Below are positions 1-10,662 of a stretch of 56,055 nucleotides of DNA, one piece after another. The translations under genes and the position numbers were made by a program. The notes under the pieces are model-generated. The model saw only the letters and a list, made by a program, of their open reading frames with translations, did not search any database and was not told the origin of the DNA. The stretch covers positions 1 through 56,055 of the forward strand of contig NZ_BCRK01000016.1 of NCBI RefSeq assembly GCF_001552555.1. Reading direction: 5' to 3'. Position 1 is the stretch's first letter. Each line of letters begins with the position of its first letter. The DNA comes from Nocardiopsis trehalosi NBRC 14201. GTDB lineage: Bacteria; Actinomycetota; Actinomycetes; Streptosporangiales; Streptosporangiaceae.

Positions 1-5
1 CGGGC

Positions 6-41
6 GGTTCCGGCCGGGGGCGCCCGCCCCCCGCCGGAACC
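6..41 (-). terminator. Strong hairpin downstream of kdpC
   Basis: A 9-bp outer stem (GGTTCCGGC pairing with GCCGGAACC) and an inner G5/C5 stem form a near-perfect hairpin about 14 bases past the kdpC stop. It has no U-tract, as is usual for actinobacterial terminators. It suggests that kdpC is the last gene of the transcript and that kdpDE, if present, is not directly cotranscribed. Confidence 0.6.
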
Positions 42-54
42 GCGCCGGGCAGGG

Positions 55-653
55 TCACCGCGCCGCCAGGGCGGCGTTGAGCGTGACCACGTTCACGGCC
101 GGGGAGCCGATGAAGCCGAGCGCGCGGCCCTCGGTGTGGTCGGCGATCAGCCGGTCCACCTCCGCCCGCGGCAGCCCGCGCTCGGCGGCGACCCGGTCGG
201 CCTGGAGGGCGGCGTAGGCGGGGGAGATGTGCGGGTCCAGTCCGCTGCCGCTCGCGGTCACCGCGTCCGGCGGCACGTCCGCCGGGTCGGCGTCCTCGGT
301 GGCGGCGACGGCGGCCCGCCGCTCCTCGACGGCCGCCCGCAGCTCCTCGCTGTTGGGACCGAGGTTGGACGCGCCGCTGGCCATGCCGTCGTAGCCGTCC
401 TCCCCGGCCGCCGAGGGGCGGGGGTGGAACCAGCCGGGGCCGTCGACCGGCTGCCCGATCAGCGCCGACCCGGCGGGATCGCCGCCGGGGCCGGGCAGCA
501 GGGAGCCGTCGGCGCGGTCGGGGAAGAGCACCTGCGCCACCCCCGTCATCGCGAGCGGGTAGCAGAGGCCGAGCAGCACGGTCATCACGAGCAGGGTGCG
601 GGCCGCGGCGCCATAGGGGCGCAGCCGCGCGGGGAGCCGAGAGGGCACCGCCA

Positions 654-654
<1 letters not shown>
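55..654 (-). CDS. kdpC: Potassium-transporting ATPase KdpC subunit
   Basis: A 199-residue protein with one N-terminal membrane segment (about residues 14-35, TLLVMTVLLGLCYPLAMTGV) followed by a soluble extracytoplasmic domain. It contains the family features GPNSEEL, the SGLDPHISPAYA segment and a C-terminal VNVVTLNAAL. KdpC stabilises the KdpFABC complex and supports high-affinity K+ uptake. The ATG overlaps the kdpB stop codon as ATGA, so translation is probably coupled. It is the last gene of kdpFABC here. Length and motifs are normal for the family, so the call is secure. Confidence 0.95.
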
Positions 655-2747
<2,093 letters not shown>

Positions 2748-2748
2748 G

Positions 2749-4431
2749 TCAGTTCAGTCCTTCGGCGATCGGTCCGAGCGCCAGCGCGGGGAAGAAGGTC
2801 AGACCGGTGATGACGAGGGTCGTGGCGACGACCATGGTGGTGAACAGGGCCGTGTGCGTGGGCAGGGTGCCCGCGGTGGCGGGGGCGGGCCGCTGCGCGG
2901 CGAGCGCGCCGGCCAGGGTGAGCACGAACACGATCGGCAGCAGCCGCCCGAGGATCATCGCCAGGCCGAGGCCGGTGTTGAACACGTAGGTGTCGGCGGA
3001 CAGGCCGGCGAACGCGCTGCCGTTGTTGTTGGCGGCCGAGGCGAAGGCGTACATCACCTCGGAGAACCCGTGCGGGCGCACGTCGGCGTTGGCCATGGAG
3101 TCGGGCGTGCTCGGCAGCGCCATGGCGATCCCGGTGCCGGTCAGGACGAGCGCGGGCGTGGTCAGCACGTACAGGGAGACCAGCTTGACCTCGCGCGGGC
3201 CGATCCGCTTGCCCAGGTACTCGGGCGTGCGGCCGATCATCAGCCCGCCGAGGAACACGGCGAGCAGCGCGAGGACGAGCATCCCGTACAGGCCCGACCC
3301 CACCCCGCCGGGGGTGACCTCGCCCAGCAGCATGTTGAGCATGACCACGCCGCCGCCGAACGGGGTGAACGAGTCGTGGAAGGCGTTGACCGCGCCGGTG
3401 GAGGTGCCGGTCGTGGCGGTGGCGAACAGGGCCGACAGCCAGGTGCCGAACCGGACCTCCTTGCCCTCCATGGCGGCCCCGGCCGCCTGGGTGGCGGCGC
3501 CTTGGGCGTGCACCTCCGCGGCGGTGGTGGCGGCCAGCGACAGCGCGAAGACCACGCCCATGGCGGCGAGCACCGCGTACCCGTGGCGGCGGGTGCCGGC
3601 GCCGGAGCGCTCCACGAGCGTGCCGTAGGCGCGGGTGAGGCAGACGGGGATGAGCAGGATGAGCAGGATCTGGAACAGGCTCACCCAGGCGGCCGGCCCC
3701 TCGAAGGGGTGCGCGGAGTTGGCGTTGTAGAAGCCGCCGCCGTTGGTGCCGAGCTCCTTGATGACCTCCTGGGAGGCCACCGGGCCGCCCGGCAGCGTCT
3801 GCGCGCCGCCCGCGACGGTGGCGTACTCGGTCGGCGCGGCGAGGTTCTGCACCACGCCGCCCGCCACGAGCGCCAGCCCGCCGATGACCGACAGCGGGAG
3901 CAGGACGCGGACCACCGACCGGGTGAGGTCCACCCAGAAGTTGCCGAGGAGGTCGGTGCGGCCGCGCAGCAGGCCGCGGACGAACGCGATCGCGACGGCC
4001 AGGCCGACCGCGGCCGACAGGAAGTTCTGCACGGCGAGCCCGGCCATCTGGGTGAGGTGGCCCATGGCGGCCTCGCCCGAATAGGACTGCCAGTTGGTGT
4101 TGGCGACGAACGAGACGGCGGTGTTCCACGCCTGGTCGGGGTCGAGCGGCGCGCGCCCCTGGTTGAGCGGGAGCCACGGCTGCACGCGCTGCAGGGTGTA
4201 GAGCACGAGGACCGACAGCAGGGAGAACACCAGCACGGAGCGCAGGTACACCGGCCACCGCTGCTCGGTGTCGGGGTCGACCCCGCACAGCCGGTACAGC
4301 GCGTGCTCGGCGCGCAGGTGGCGGCCGCCGGTGAGGACACGGGCCAGGTAGTCGCCGAAGGGCGCGTACACGGCCGCGAGGACGGATGTCAGCAGGGCGA
4401 TCTGGAGCAGCCCCGCCACGGTGTCGGACAC
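2749..4431 (-). CDS. kdpA: Potassium-transporting ATPase KdpA subunit
   Basis: A 560-residue polytopic membrane protein, the K+-selective channel-like subunit of KdpFABC. The selectivity-filter regions typical of the superfamily of K+ transporters are visible, for example [40 protein letters not shown] and ANNNGSAF. Length matches the family (about 555-560). The GTG start lies immediately upstream of the kdpF stop with no gap, so the order is kdpF-kdpA-kdpB-kdpC. Nothing suggests damage. Confidence 0.97.
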   Translation of the reverse strand: MSDTVAGLLQIALLTSVLAAVYAPFGDYLARVLTGGRHLRAEHALYRLCGVDPDTEQRWPVYLRSVLVFSLLSVLVLYTLQRVQPWLPLNQGRAPLDPDQAWNTAVSFVANTNWQSYSGEAAMGHLTQMAGLAVQNFLSAAVGLAVAIAFVRGLLRGRTDLLGNFWVDLTRSVVRVLLPLSVIGGLALVAGGVVQNLAAPTEYATVAGGAQTLPGGPVASQEVIKELGTNGGGFYNANSAHPFEGPAAWVSLFQILLILLIPVCLTRAYGTLVERSGAGTRRHGYAVLAAMGVVFALSLAATTAAEVHAQGAATQAAGAAMEGKEVRFGTWLSALFATATTGTSTGAVNAFHDSFTPFGGGVVMLNMLLGEVTPGGVGSGLYGMLVLALLAVFLGGLMIGRTPEYLGKRIGPREVKLVSLYVLTTPALVLTGTGIAMALPSTPDSMANADVRPHGFSEVMYAFASAANNNGSAFAGLSADTYVFNTGLGLAMILGRLLPIVFVLTLAGALAAQRPAPATAGTLPTHTALFTTMVVATTLVITGLTFFPALALGPIAEGLN

Positions 4432-4527
4432 CTAGAACCTCTCCGGGAGCACGAGGGCGATCACGAGGTAGACCAGCAGGGCGGCGGCCGCCGGCAGGGC
4501 GGCGGCGTCGAGCAGGGTGCCGGTCAC
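4432..4527 (-). CDS. kdpF: KdpF small membrane subunit
   Basis: A 31-residue peptide beginning VTGTLLDAAALPAA and ending LVYLVIALVLPERF. A single hydrophobic helix followed by a terminal PERF is the signature of KdpF, the small peptide that stabilises KdpABC. The GTG start is overlapped by the TGA of a preceding 30-codon open frame. The kdpF stop directly abuts the kdpA start. It is small enough to be missed by automated annotation. Confidence 0.85.
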   Translation of the reverse strand: MTGTLLDAAALPAAAALLVYLVIALVLPERF

Positions 4528-4612
4528 CGGGCCGCACCCCCGGTGCGGGCCGGAGCGGCGGGGGCCGCTCCGGGGCGGACGGCGGCGCGGTGCGCGGGCC
4601 GGGTCGGGGCGC

Positions 4613-4696
4613 TCACAGCCGGGCCGCCCCTCGGGCGACCAGGGCGATGACCGCGAAGCAGGCCAGGGTCAGGCCGACGTAGACGGCGTCCAGCAC
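4613..4696 (-). CDS. Tiny single-helix membrane peptide upstream of kdpF
   Basis: A 27-residue open frame starting VLDAVYVGLTLACFAV and ending RGAARL. It is one hydrophobic helix followed by a basic tail. An excellent ribosome-binding site (AAGGGAGG) lies 6 bases before the GTG, which is the main support for translation. It is the first gene of the kdp transcript, about 85 bases before kdpF. Small hydrophobic peptides at this position occur upstream of kdpF in other actinomycetes as far as I recall, but no function is established. It could be an extra Kdp-associated peptide or a translated leader. Confidence 0.5.
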   Translation of the reverse strand: MLDAVYVGLTLACFAVIALVARGAARL

Positions 4697-4950
4697 GGAA
4701 CGCCTCCCTTCCGCCGCGACCGGCCGGGGCGGGGGCCCGCTGCGGCGCCGGTGCGGCACGACAGCGATTGAACTGGGCATTCGGCGCTTTTTCGGACGTG
4801 TTGACGCTGTCCTTATGTCGGGCAGACCGACCTTGATGGGGCGTTAACAGACAGGTCTCGCCGGGCCGGGACTCCGGGTCGCCGGGCGGGGATGGGGGAC
4901 AATGAGGGGAGGCGTCCCCCACCCCCCCCGCGCCCAGAGGAGTCCGCCCG
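4697..4950. promoter_or_regulatory. Divergent intergenic region between kdp and the Pro-rich protein gene
   Basis: About 250 bases separate the kdp unit (minus strand) from the next plus-strand gene. The stretch 4765-4860 is distinctly less GC-rich than its surroundings and should hold the kdp promoter. No known riboswitch fold could be assigned by eye. On the plus strand a possible -10 (ACAAT, 4899-4903) and the ribosome site AGAGGAG (4936-4942) serve the gene at 4951. Confidence 0.35.
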
Positions 4951-5868
4951 ATGGTCGGTCAGCCGCCCCCTCCGCCGCCCGGACCGCAGGGTCCCCACGG
5001 CCCCGCCGGCCCGTACGGACCCGCCGCGCCGCCGCCCGGCCACGGGTTCCCGCCGGGGGCGGTACCGCCCGGAGCGGGGTTCCCCGGGCCGCCCGGGCCG
5101 CCGGGGCCGCCCGGTCCGCCGCAGTACGGCCCCGCCGGCCCGGCCGGGCCCGCCCCCGGGCGGCGCGGGCTGGTGGTCGGCCTGGTCGCCGGGGGCACCG
5201 CCATGGTCGTCACCGTCGCCGGGGTCCTCGTGTGGGCGCTGACCCTGCCCGGCGGCGCGTTCACCTCCCTGGCCGACTGCGCGGAGCTGATGCCCGCCGA
5301 GCAGCTCGACCGCATCCCGCACGCCGAGGGGCTGGGCATCGAGGGCGGCGAGTCCTCGGCCGACGAGATCTACGCCGAGGTCTACGGCCCGTCCGCCGAG
5401 GCGGTCCTCGACTGCCGGGCCGCCGGCGGCACGGACCCCGAGACGGGGGTGCAGACCGACGTCCTGAGCTTCAGCGTCGTCCGGTTCGCGCCCGCCACCG
5501 AGGACCAGGACTACTCCGAGGTCCAGCGGGCCTACGAGCGGGCCCGCCGCCCGCTCGACCGCGCGCTCGACGGCGCCGCCACCGGCACCGAGGTGGAGGT
5601 GTCCGAGGGCTTCGCCGCCGACGTGGAGCTGCGCGAGCTGACCACCGGCGAGCAGGGCCACGCGGTGTCCTACGCCAACGTCCGCGCCGAGTTCGCGGCG
5701 GGGACCATGGACACCTGGGCCTCGGCGACGTTCTGGGAGCGCAACGTGATCGTCGTCGTCACCTACTCGGGGCGGCCCGAGGACGAGGTCGGCGCCAAGC
5801 TCGACGCGGCCGCCGACATCGCCGCCCTGGTCGGCGACCGCATGCAGCGGACCATGGAGACCGCCTGA
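4951..5868 (+). CDS. Pro-rich, single-membrane-segment protein, copy 1 of a tandem pair
   Basis: A 305-residue protein of unknown function. Residues 1-70 are extremely Pro/Gly-rich, including collagen-like GPPGPPGPPGPP. A membrane segment follows (GLVVGLVAGGTAMVVTVAGV, about 74-98). An acidic extracytoplasmic domain of about 200 residues completes it, beginning FTSLADCAELMP and containing two cysteines. The layout (disordered cytoplasmic N-terminus, one helix, outside domain) resembles the many DUF-type surface proteins of actinomycetes. The next gene encodes a clear paralogue 40 bases downstream, so the two form an operon. The ribosome site AGAGGAG supports the ATG. Confidence 0.7.
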   Translation: MVGQPPPPPPGPQGPHGPAGPYGPAAPPPGHGFPPGAVPPGAGFPGPPGPPGPPGPPQYGPAGPAGPAPGRRGLVVGLVAGGTAMVVTVAGVLVWALTLPGGAFTSLADCAELMPAEQLDRIPHAEGLGIEGGESSADEIYAEVYGPSAEAVLDCRAAGGTDPETGVQTDVLSFSVVRFAPATEDQDYSEVQRAYERARRPLDRALDGAATGTEVEVSEGFAADVELRELTTGEQGHAVSYANVRAEFAAGTMDTWASATFWERNVIVVVTYSGRPEDEVGAKLDAAADIAALVGDRMQRTMETA

Positions 5869-5908
5869 GCGGTCCGCCCCCACCCGTCCCGCCCCCGCGA
5901 GGAGTGCG

Positions 5909-6745
5909 ATGGCCCGCCGACCGCCGCCCGACCCCGCCGGCCACCCGTGGCCCGGCCCGCCCGCCGACCCCGAGGACGCCCCGGGACCGCCGGTGGCGCC
6001 GCCCGCTGTGCCGCCCGGTAGGTCCCGCGCGCCGGGCGGCGCGGGCGCGCCGCGCCGCCCGGCCCGCGCGCGGCGCCGCTCCGCGATCGCGGTGGCCGGT
6101 GCCGCGGCGGTGGCCGTCGCCGCGGTGGCGGTGTGGCGGCTCACCGCCCCGCCCGCGGCCTACGCCGCGCTCGGCTCCTGCGCCGACCTGCTCCCCGAGA
6201 CCGCGTTCGCGGCCGTCCCCGGGACGGACGGGCACGCGCTCAACGGCGGGCCGAGCGAGTACGACCGGGTCGCCGACCCCGATGTCGAGGAGTCGCTGTA
6301 CTGCTCGGCGGTCCGCCGCGAGGAGCGGCCGGCGCTGTTCCAGGTGGTCGTCGCCCGCTACGCCGCCGCCACCCGCGAGGACGACTACGCCGTCCCCCGG
6401 GGGCGCGTGGAGGACGGCCGCCGCCCGCTGGCGGCCGCCCTCGGCGGCGCCACCGCCGCCGACGGGGTCGCCGCGGGCGAGGACCTCGTGGCCGACGTGG
6501 AGCTGCGCGGCCTCGACGCGGGCGAGGGCGGGTACGCGGCCTCCTTCGCCGACCCGCGCAGCCCCAACCCGGCGGTCGACGGCCTCGACGCCTGGGCCGA
6601 GGCGCACTTCAGCACCGCCAACCTCCGGGTGGCGGTCACCTACCGGGGCCCGGCGGACATGCCGGTCGCCGCCAAGCTCGACGTGGCCGCCGACATCGCC
6701 CGCACGGTCGAGACGCAGATCGGCCGCACCCACCCGGCGGCCTGA
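5909..6745 (+). CDS. Pro-rich, single-membrane-segment protein, copy 2 of a tandem pair
   Basis: A 278-residue paralogue of the upstream protein. It has a Pro-rich, basic N-terminus, one membrane segment (about residues 58-80, AIAVAGAAAVAVAAVAVW) and an outside domain beginning YAALGSCADLLPETAF. Shared landmarks with copy 1 include the ADVELR segment, a late A-x-F-x-x-x-N-x-x-V-x-V-x-Y-x-G-x strand and the C-terminal VAAKLDVAADIA (VGAKLDAAADIA in copy 1). The collagen-like run of copy 1 is absent. A GAGGAG ribosome site precedes the ATG. The function is unknown; paralogy is seen directly in the sequence. Confidence 0.7.
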   Translation: MARRPPPDPAGHPWPGPPADPEDAPGPPVAPPAVPPGRSRAPGGAGAPRRPARARRRSAIAVAGAAAVAVAAVAVWRLTAPPAAYAALGSCADLLPETAFAAVPGTDGHALNGGPSEYDRVADPDVEESLYCSAVRREERPALFQVVVARYAAATREDDYAVPRGRVEDGRRPLAAALGGATAADGVAAGEDLVADVELRGLDAGEGGYAASFADPRSPNPAVDGLDAWAEAHFSTANLRVAVTYRGPADMPVAAKLDVAADIARTVETQIGRTHPAA

Positions 6746-6772
6746 CGGCGCCGCCCGGCGGCCCGCCGCACC

Positions 6773-7729
6773 TCATCGGGAGGTGTCGAGGGCGAGCTTG
6801 CCGGTGGTCGCCCGCGAGCGCAGGGCCTCGTGCGCCGCGGCGGCCTCCGACAGCGGGTACACGCCGCCGGTGACGGTGCGCAGCGTCCCTGCGGTGACCA
6901 GGTCGAACAGCTCGCCCATCGCGCGGTGGACCACCCCGCCCGGCAGCCCGAAGGCGTGCGGCAGCCACATGCCGGAGACCGACGTGGAGTGCCGCAGCAG
7001 GTTGCCGAACCGGACGGGGCTCGGCTCCTCGCGCGAGGCCATCCCGTAGAACGCCAGCCGGCCGAACGGGGCAAGGGCGCGCACACTCTCGTCGGTGACC
7101 CGGCCGCCGGTCATGTCGAGCACGGCGTCGACGCGCCGCCCCTCGTTGGCCTCGACCAGCGCCGCCGTCATATCGTCGGCGCGCGAGTCGACGGCCGCGT
7201 CGGCGCCCAGCTCCAGCGCCAGCTCGCGCTTCTCGGGGCTGCTCGCTGTGGCGATGACCCGCCCCGCGCCGAACGCCTTGGCGAGCTGGACGGCGATGCT
7301 GCCGACCCCGCCCGCTGCGGCGTGCACGACGACGGACTCGCCCGGGTCCAGGCGGACGCTCTTGCGCAGCAGCACCCAGGCGGTGGCGCCCTGCACGAGC
7401 AGGGCCAGCGCCGCGACGTCGTCCACGCCGTCGGGCACCGCGAACACCATGCCCTCGGGGGCGGCGGCCCGCTCCGCGTACCCGCCGCCGCCGACCATGG
7501 CCACGACGCGGCGCCCGTCGGCGGTGCGCCCGGCGACCTCGCTGCCGGGCACCAGCGGCAGCCGGGTCTCGGCGAGGTAGGTGTTCTCGGCCTGGTGGGT
7601 GTCGGCGTAGTTGACCCCGGCGTGCGCGACGTCGATGAGGACCTCGCCGGGGCCGGGGCGGGGGTCGTCGACCTCGGCGGGGCGCAGCACCTCGGGGCCG
7701 CCGAACTCGGTGATCTGGATGGCTCGCAT
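6773..7729 (-). CDS. Zinc-independent quinone oxidoreductase / MDR-family alcohol dehydrogenase
   Basis: A 318-residue NADPH:quinone reductase-like protein of the medium-chain dehydrogenase family. Visible features are the N-terminal GroES-like start MRAIQITEFGGPEVL, the HAGVNYADTHQ segment, and the Rossmann motif HAAAGGVGSIAVQLAK for NADPH binding. No structural-zinc cysteine cluster is present. The ATG is preceded by GGAGAG. A perfect palindrome and a TetR-type operator-like site lie just upstream, so expression may be repressor-controlled. The substrate cannot be read from the sequence. Confidence 0.85.
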   Translation of the reverse strand: MRAIQITEFGGPEVLRPAEVDDPRPGPGEVLIDVAHAGVNYADTHQAENTYLAETRLPLVPGSEVAGRTADGRRVVAMVGGGGYAERAAAPEGMVFAVPDGVDDVAALALLVQGATAWVLLRKSVRLDPGESVVVHAAAGGVGSIAVQLAKAFGAGRVIATASSPEKRELALELGADAAVDSRADDMTAALVEANEGRRVDAVLDMTGGRVTDESVRALAPFGRLAFYGMASREEPSPVRFGNLLRHSTSVSGMWLPHAFGLPGGVVHRAMGELFDLVTAGTLRTVTGGVYPLSEAAAAHEALRSRATTGKLALDTSR

Positions 7730-7760
7730 GGACTCTCCGAACGGGCGGAAGGCGGCGGCC

Positions 7761-7790
7761 GGTCGGGTCGGCCGCGCGGCCGACCCGACC
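7761..7790. terminator. Perfect 30-bp palindrome between the hydratase and oxidoreductase genes
   Basis: Fifteen bases (GGTCGGGTCGGCCGC) are followed immediately by their exact reverse complement. It lies downstream of the enoyl-CoA hydratase stop and upstream of the oxidoreductase start on the same strand. It could end the upstream transcript or bind a protein. Its central 20 bases recur exactly at 33189-33208. Confidence 0.45.
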
Positions 7791-7801
7791 GACCGATCGG
7801 T
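7788..7801. promoter_or_regulatory. TetR-type operator-like palindrome
   Basis: The sequence ACCGACCGATCGGT is a near-perfect 14-bp palindrome of the kind bound by TetR-family repressors. It lies about 60 bases upstream of the oxidoreductase start. It differs by one base from the palindrome at 14181-14194 in front of the carboxylesterase gene, which suggests a common regulator. Confidence 0.45.
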
Positions 7802-7863
7802 ATGTACCCGAGGGTAACTTCCCGGCCGGGCCCCCGCCCACCCGACCCGCCGCCCGTTGGAGG

Positions 7864-8673
7864 TCAGGCGCGCGGGGGCAGGTCCGCGAACCGGGCCGGG
7901 CGCTTCTCCAGGTAGGCCGCGACCCCCTCGGTGAAGTCCGGGCCGGCGAACGCCTCCGGCATCAGCGCCGCCGCCTCCGCCTCCGCGTCCGCCAGGCCGC
8001 CCTCCAGAGCCCGGTACACCTGGCCCTTGATCAGCGCCATCGACGCGGGGGAGCACTCCTCGGCGAGCGTCCGCGCGTACTCCAGGGCCGCGTCCAGCAC
8101 CTCGGCGCGCGGCAGCACCCGGTCGGCCAGGCCCATGCGCCCCGCCTCGTCGCCGAGCACGACCCGGGCCGAGAGCAGCAGGTCCAGCGCCCGCCCCGTG
8201 CCGATGAGGCGCGGCAGGTGCCACGCCGCGCCGTACTCCGCCACCAGCCCGCGCCGGCTGAACGACGTGGTGAACTTGGCGTCCTCGGCGGCGAACCGCA
8301 CGTCGGCGTAGAGCGCCAGCACCAGACCGATCCCGGCCACCGGCCCGTTCACGGCGGCGATCACCGGGGTGCGCAGGGTCGTGGCGAACGACAGCGGGCG
8401 CTCGCCGGGCCGGAAGCCGGCGGCGTCGACCATCGCCAGCGCCGCCATGTCGGCGCCCGCGCAGAACCCGCGCCCGGCGCCGGTCACGACCACCGCGCGC
8501 ACACCGGGGTCGTCGTCGGCCTCCGCCAGCAGGTCGAAGAACCGCCGCTCCATCACGGGGTTCCACGCGTTGAGCCGCTCCGGCCGGTTGAGAGTGAGCA
8601 GCAGGACGCCGCCGCGGCGCTCGGCGAGCACCTGCGTCTCCGGGTCCCGGGCCCACGCGGGGGTGTCGGTCAT
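7864..8673 (-). CDS. Enoyl-CoA hydratase/isomerase family protein
   Basis: A 269-residue crotonase-fold protein. The family strand LTLNRPERLNAW, the oxyanion-hole stretch GAGRGFCAGADM and the second oxyanion segment NGPVAGIGLVLA are present. The C-terminal KRPARFADLPPR is typical. It probably acts on an acyl-CoA in beta-oxidation or a related pathway, but the exact reaction cannot be assigned. I chose the ATG at 8673 because GAGGAG precedes it. An in-frame upstream start at 8739 would add 22 residues with no homology. Confidence 0.85.
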   Translation of the reverse strand: MTDTPAWARDPETQVLAERRGGVLLLTLNRPERLNAWNPVMERRFFDLLAEADDDPGVRAVVVTGAGRGFCAGADMAALAMVDAAGFRPGERPLSFATTLRTPVIAAVNGPVAGIGLVLALYADVRFAAEDAKFTTSFSRRGLVAEYGAAWHLPRLIGTGRALDLLLSARVVLGDEAGRMGLADRVLPRAEVLDAALEYARTLAEECSPASMALIKGQVYRALEGGLADAEAEAAALMPEAFAGPDFTEGVAAYLEKRPARFADLPPRA

Positions 8674-8710
8674 GTCGGCTCCTCGTCGGGTCGCTGCCGG
8701 TGCGGCGATC

Positions 8711-9556
8711 CTACGAGCCGGTACCGTGACCTCCGCCACCCGGGGCGGCCGCGCCGGGCGGCGGCCCGGCGGGCGGGTCGAACGCGCCGACGACCACCGT
8801 GGCGTCGTCGTGCCGCTTGCCGCGCGGCACCCCGTGCGCGCGCTCGGCCGCGCGCACCCGGGCCACCAGCTCCTCCGGCCCCGCGCGCACCAGCAGCTCC
8901 CACACCTCCGCCCACGAGGCGCCGAACAGCTCGGCCAGGCGCGCGCAGCCGTCGGTCATGGCGGCGAACCGCCGCCCCGGCGTCCGCGCGGTGCCGTGCA
9001 GCGCCTCGTACGCCGCCGCCACCGACGTCCCGGCCACCCAGAAGCCGCCCGGCGCGTTGCGCGACGCCCGCACCAGCTCGCGGCTGTAGGGGCGGCCGCC
9101 GGGCAGGTGGTCGAGCCGGTCGTCGGTGACGGCCCGCACCCCGCCCCCCGGGCCGGGGGCGGTGGGCAGCAGCACGGTGGCGTCGCCCAGCACGAGGTAC
9201 TCGACCCCGCCCGCGCCGTCCGCATCGTCGGCGCCGGGCGCGGCCCGGACGACGGCGACCGTGGCGGAGGGGCTGTCGGGGTGGTCCAGGTCGCAGCCCG
9301 GCCCGTGGGCGCGGCGCGCCGACGCTATGGCGGCGGCCAGCACGTCGGGCAGCGGGCGCCGCTCCTCGGCGGCGAGCCCGGCCGCCAGCCCCGCCGCCAG
9401 GCGGTCGGCGAACCAGCGGACGCCGTGCACGCACCCGCTGTCGAGACCCGAGGGCGCCGTTGCGCCGTCGACCACGAACGCCCAGTCGGCCCCGGCGCCG
9501 GCCCGGTCCTCGTTGACCGCGCCCCGCCCCTGCTCACTCGCGATGCCGATACGCAC
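8711..9556 (-). CDS. PP2C-family serine/threonine phosphatase-like protein
   Basis: A 281-residue protein with PP2C-type landmarks. These are an N-terminal GRGAVNEDRAG (metal-binding aspartate after NE), AFVVDGAT (the usual DG pair), a mid-protein LGDATVLL and a late KRHDDATVVV. The spacing suits a divergent single-domain PP2C with no membrane segment. It would dephosphorylate proteins, possibly opposing Ser/Thr kinases, but no kinase gene is nearby. It is upstream of the hydratase gene on the same strand, 38 bases away, so it may be cotranscribed. Confidence 0.7.
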   Translation of the reverse strand: MRIGIASEQGRGAVNEDRAGAGADWAFVVDGATAPSGLDSGCVHGVRWFADRLAAGLAAGLAAEERRPLPDVLAAAIASARRAHGPGCDLDHPDSPSATVAVVRAAPGADDADGAGGVEYLVLGDATVLLPTAPGPGGGVRAVTDDRLDHLPGGRPYSRELVRASRNAPGGFWVAGTSVAAAYEALHGTARTPGRRFAAMTDGCARLAELFGASWAEVWELLVRAGPEELVARVRAAERAHGVPRGKRHDDATVVVGAFDPPAGPPPGAAAPGGGGHGTGS

Positions 9557-9614
9557 CCCCGCAGCCTACGCACGGCCGGCGCCGGCCGTCCGCCCGGTGC
9601 GGGCGGGCCGCGCC

Positions 9615-10217
9615 TCAGGATGCGGGCTCCCCGCCGGCCGGAGCGGCGCCGGGGGCCGGGTCCGCCACGCTCCGGACCACCCGGGCCGGGTTGCCGACCG
9701 CGACCACGCCCGCCGGCAGGTCGCGGGTGACCACCGCGCCCGCGCCGACGACCGTGTCCGCCCCGATGGTGACGCCGGGGCAGACGACCACCCCGCCGCC
9801 GAGCCACACGTTGTCGCCGATGGTGATGGGCTCGGCGGCCTCCCACGTGGCGCGCCGCCGCTCCGGGTTTAGGGGGTGTGTGGGGGTGAGCAGCTGCACG
9901 TTGGGGCCGATGAGCACGTCGGCGCCGATGGTGATCGGGGCGACGTCAAGGAACACCGCGTTGAAGTCGACGAACGAGCGCGGGCCGATGGTCGTCCGGT
10001 AGCCGAGGTCGACGCGCAGCGGGGGCCGGACCTCGGACCCCTCGCCCAGCCCGCCGAGCAGCGCGGCCAGGGCCGCCCGCCGCCGGTCGGGGTCGCCCGC
10101 CGGGCTGGAGTTGACCTCCGCGCTCAGCCGCTCCGCGCGCAGCACGTCGGCGGCGATCTCGGGGTCGTCGGCGAGGTACGGCTCGCCGGCGAGCATCCGC
10201 TCCTTCTGCGTGGCCAC
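9615..10217 (-). CDS. Maltose/galactoside O-acetyltransferase-like protein
   Basis: A 200-residue left-handed beta-helix acetyltransferase of the Maa/LacA/NodL group. The Mac-type N-terminus (KERMLAGEPYLADDPE), the sugar-binding FVDFNAVFLD, the catalytic-histidine region LLTPTHPLNPERR and hexapeptide repeats such as ITIGDNVWLGGGVVVCPG are clear. It transfers acetyl from acetyl-CoA to a sugar hydroxyl. Length is normal for the family. The natural substrate is unknown. Confidence 0.88.
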   Translation of the reverse strand: MATQKERMLAGEPYLADDPEIAADVLRAERLSAEVNSSPAGDPDRRRAALAALLGGLGEGSEVRPPLRVDLGYRTTIGPRSFVDFNAVFLDVAPITIGADVLIGPNVQLLTPTHPLNPERRRATWEAAEPITIGDNVWLGGGVVVCPGVTIGADTVVGAGAVVTRDLPAGVVAVGNPARVVRSVADPAPGAAPAGGEPAS

Positions 10218-10393
10218 GCGGCCCCCTCCGCTCGGGTCGGCGCGTCCCGCCCATCCCAGCGCACCCCGGCCGCCCCAGCGCGACCGGGGGCGGGGCCGCC
10301 GGACCGAGAAAGCTGGACGTCCAGGTGCGTGGGCGGCGCTGGAACGGTGACGATAAGGAGTAAGGGAATCACTCTCGGCAAAGGGGAGACGCC

Positions 10394-10618
10394 ATGGACA
10401 GGACCCACCTCCACCGGATGGCCGCAGCCGCCACCCTCATCCTGGGCGCGCTGGCGGCGGCCGCCGCCCCTGCGGCCGCCGACACCCTCTGCGCCGCCGG
10501 CGCGGGCGGGATGACCGCCGGCGCCGCGGCCGCCGGGTGCAACGCACCGGACACCCCCGCACCCGCGCCCGCCCCGGCGCAGGACCGCGGCGTCGACGGC
10601 CAGAACCGCGGCTGGTAG
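10394..10618 (+). CDS. Small secreted peptide, unknown function
   Basis: A 74-residue protein with a clear signal peptide (basic start MDRTHLHR, hydrophobic core to about residue 28, AAA-D cleavage region). The mature part is about 45 residues with two cysteines, an Ala-Pro run and the ending GVDGQNRGW. The ribosome site AAAGGGGAG precedes the ATG by 6 bases. No family is recognised. It stands alone, followed by a strong terminator. The upstream region carries a 12-bp palindrome (CTGGACGTCCAG, 10313-10324) of unknown role. Confidence 0.65.
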   Translation: MDRTHLHRMAAAATLILGALAAAAAPAAADTLCAAGAGGMTAGAAAAGCNAPDTPAPAPAPAQDRGVDGQNRGW

Positions 10619-10633
10619 CGGCGACCCGCACGG

Positions 10634-10662
10634 GGCGCCCGCCCCGGCCGCCGGGCGGGCGC
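10634..10662. terminator. Bidirectional terminator hairpin
   Basis: GGCGCCCGCCC pairs with GGGCGGGCGCC across a short loop. It lies 15 bases past the small secreted peptide gene and between it and the convergent FAD oxidase gene, so it probably stops transcription from both sides. Confidence 0.6.

Noticed and set aside
4524-4616. The 30-codon frame between the small membrane peptide and kdpF as a separate gene
   Set aside because: It is Ala/Arg/Pro-rich with no ribosome site of its own and no hydrophobic or conserved pattern. It is discussed only as a possible coupling device.
4760-4870. A c-di-AMP (ydaO-type) riboswitch ahead of kdp
   Set aside because: Kdp genes are sometimes controlled this way, but I could not find the characteristic paired helices by eye; a covariance-model search would be decisive.
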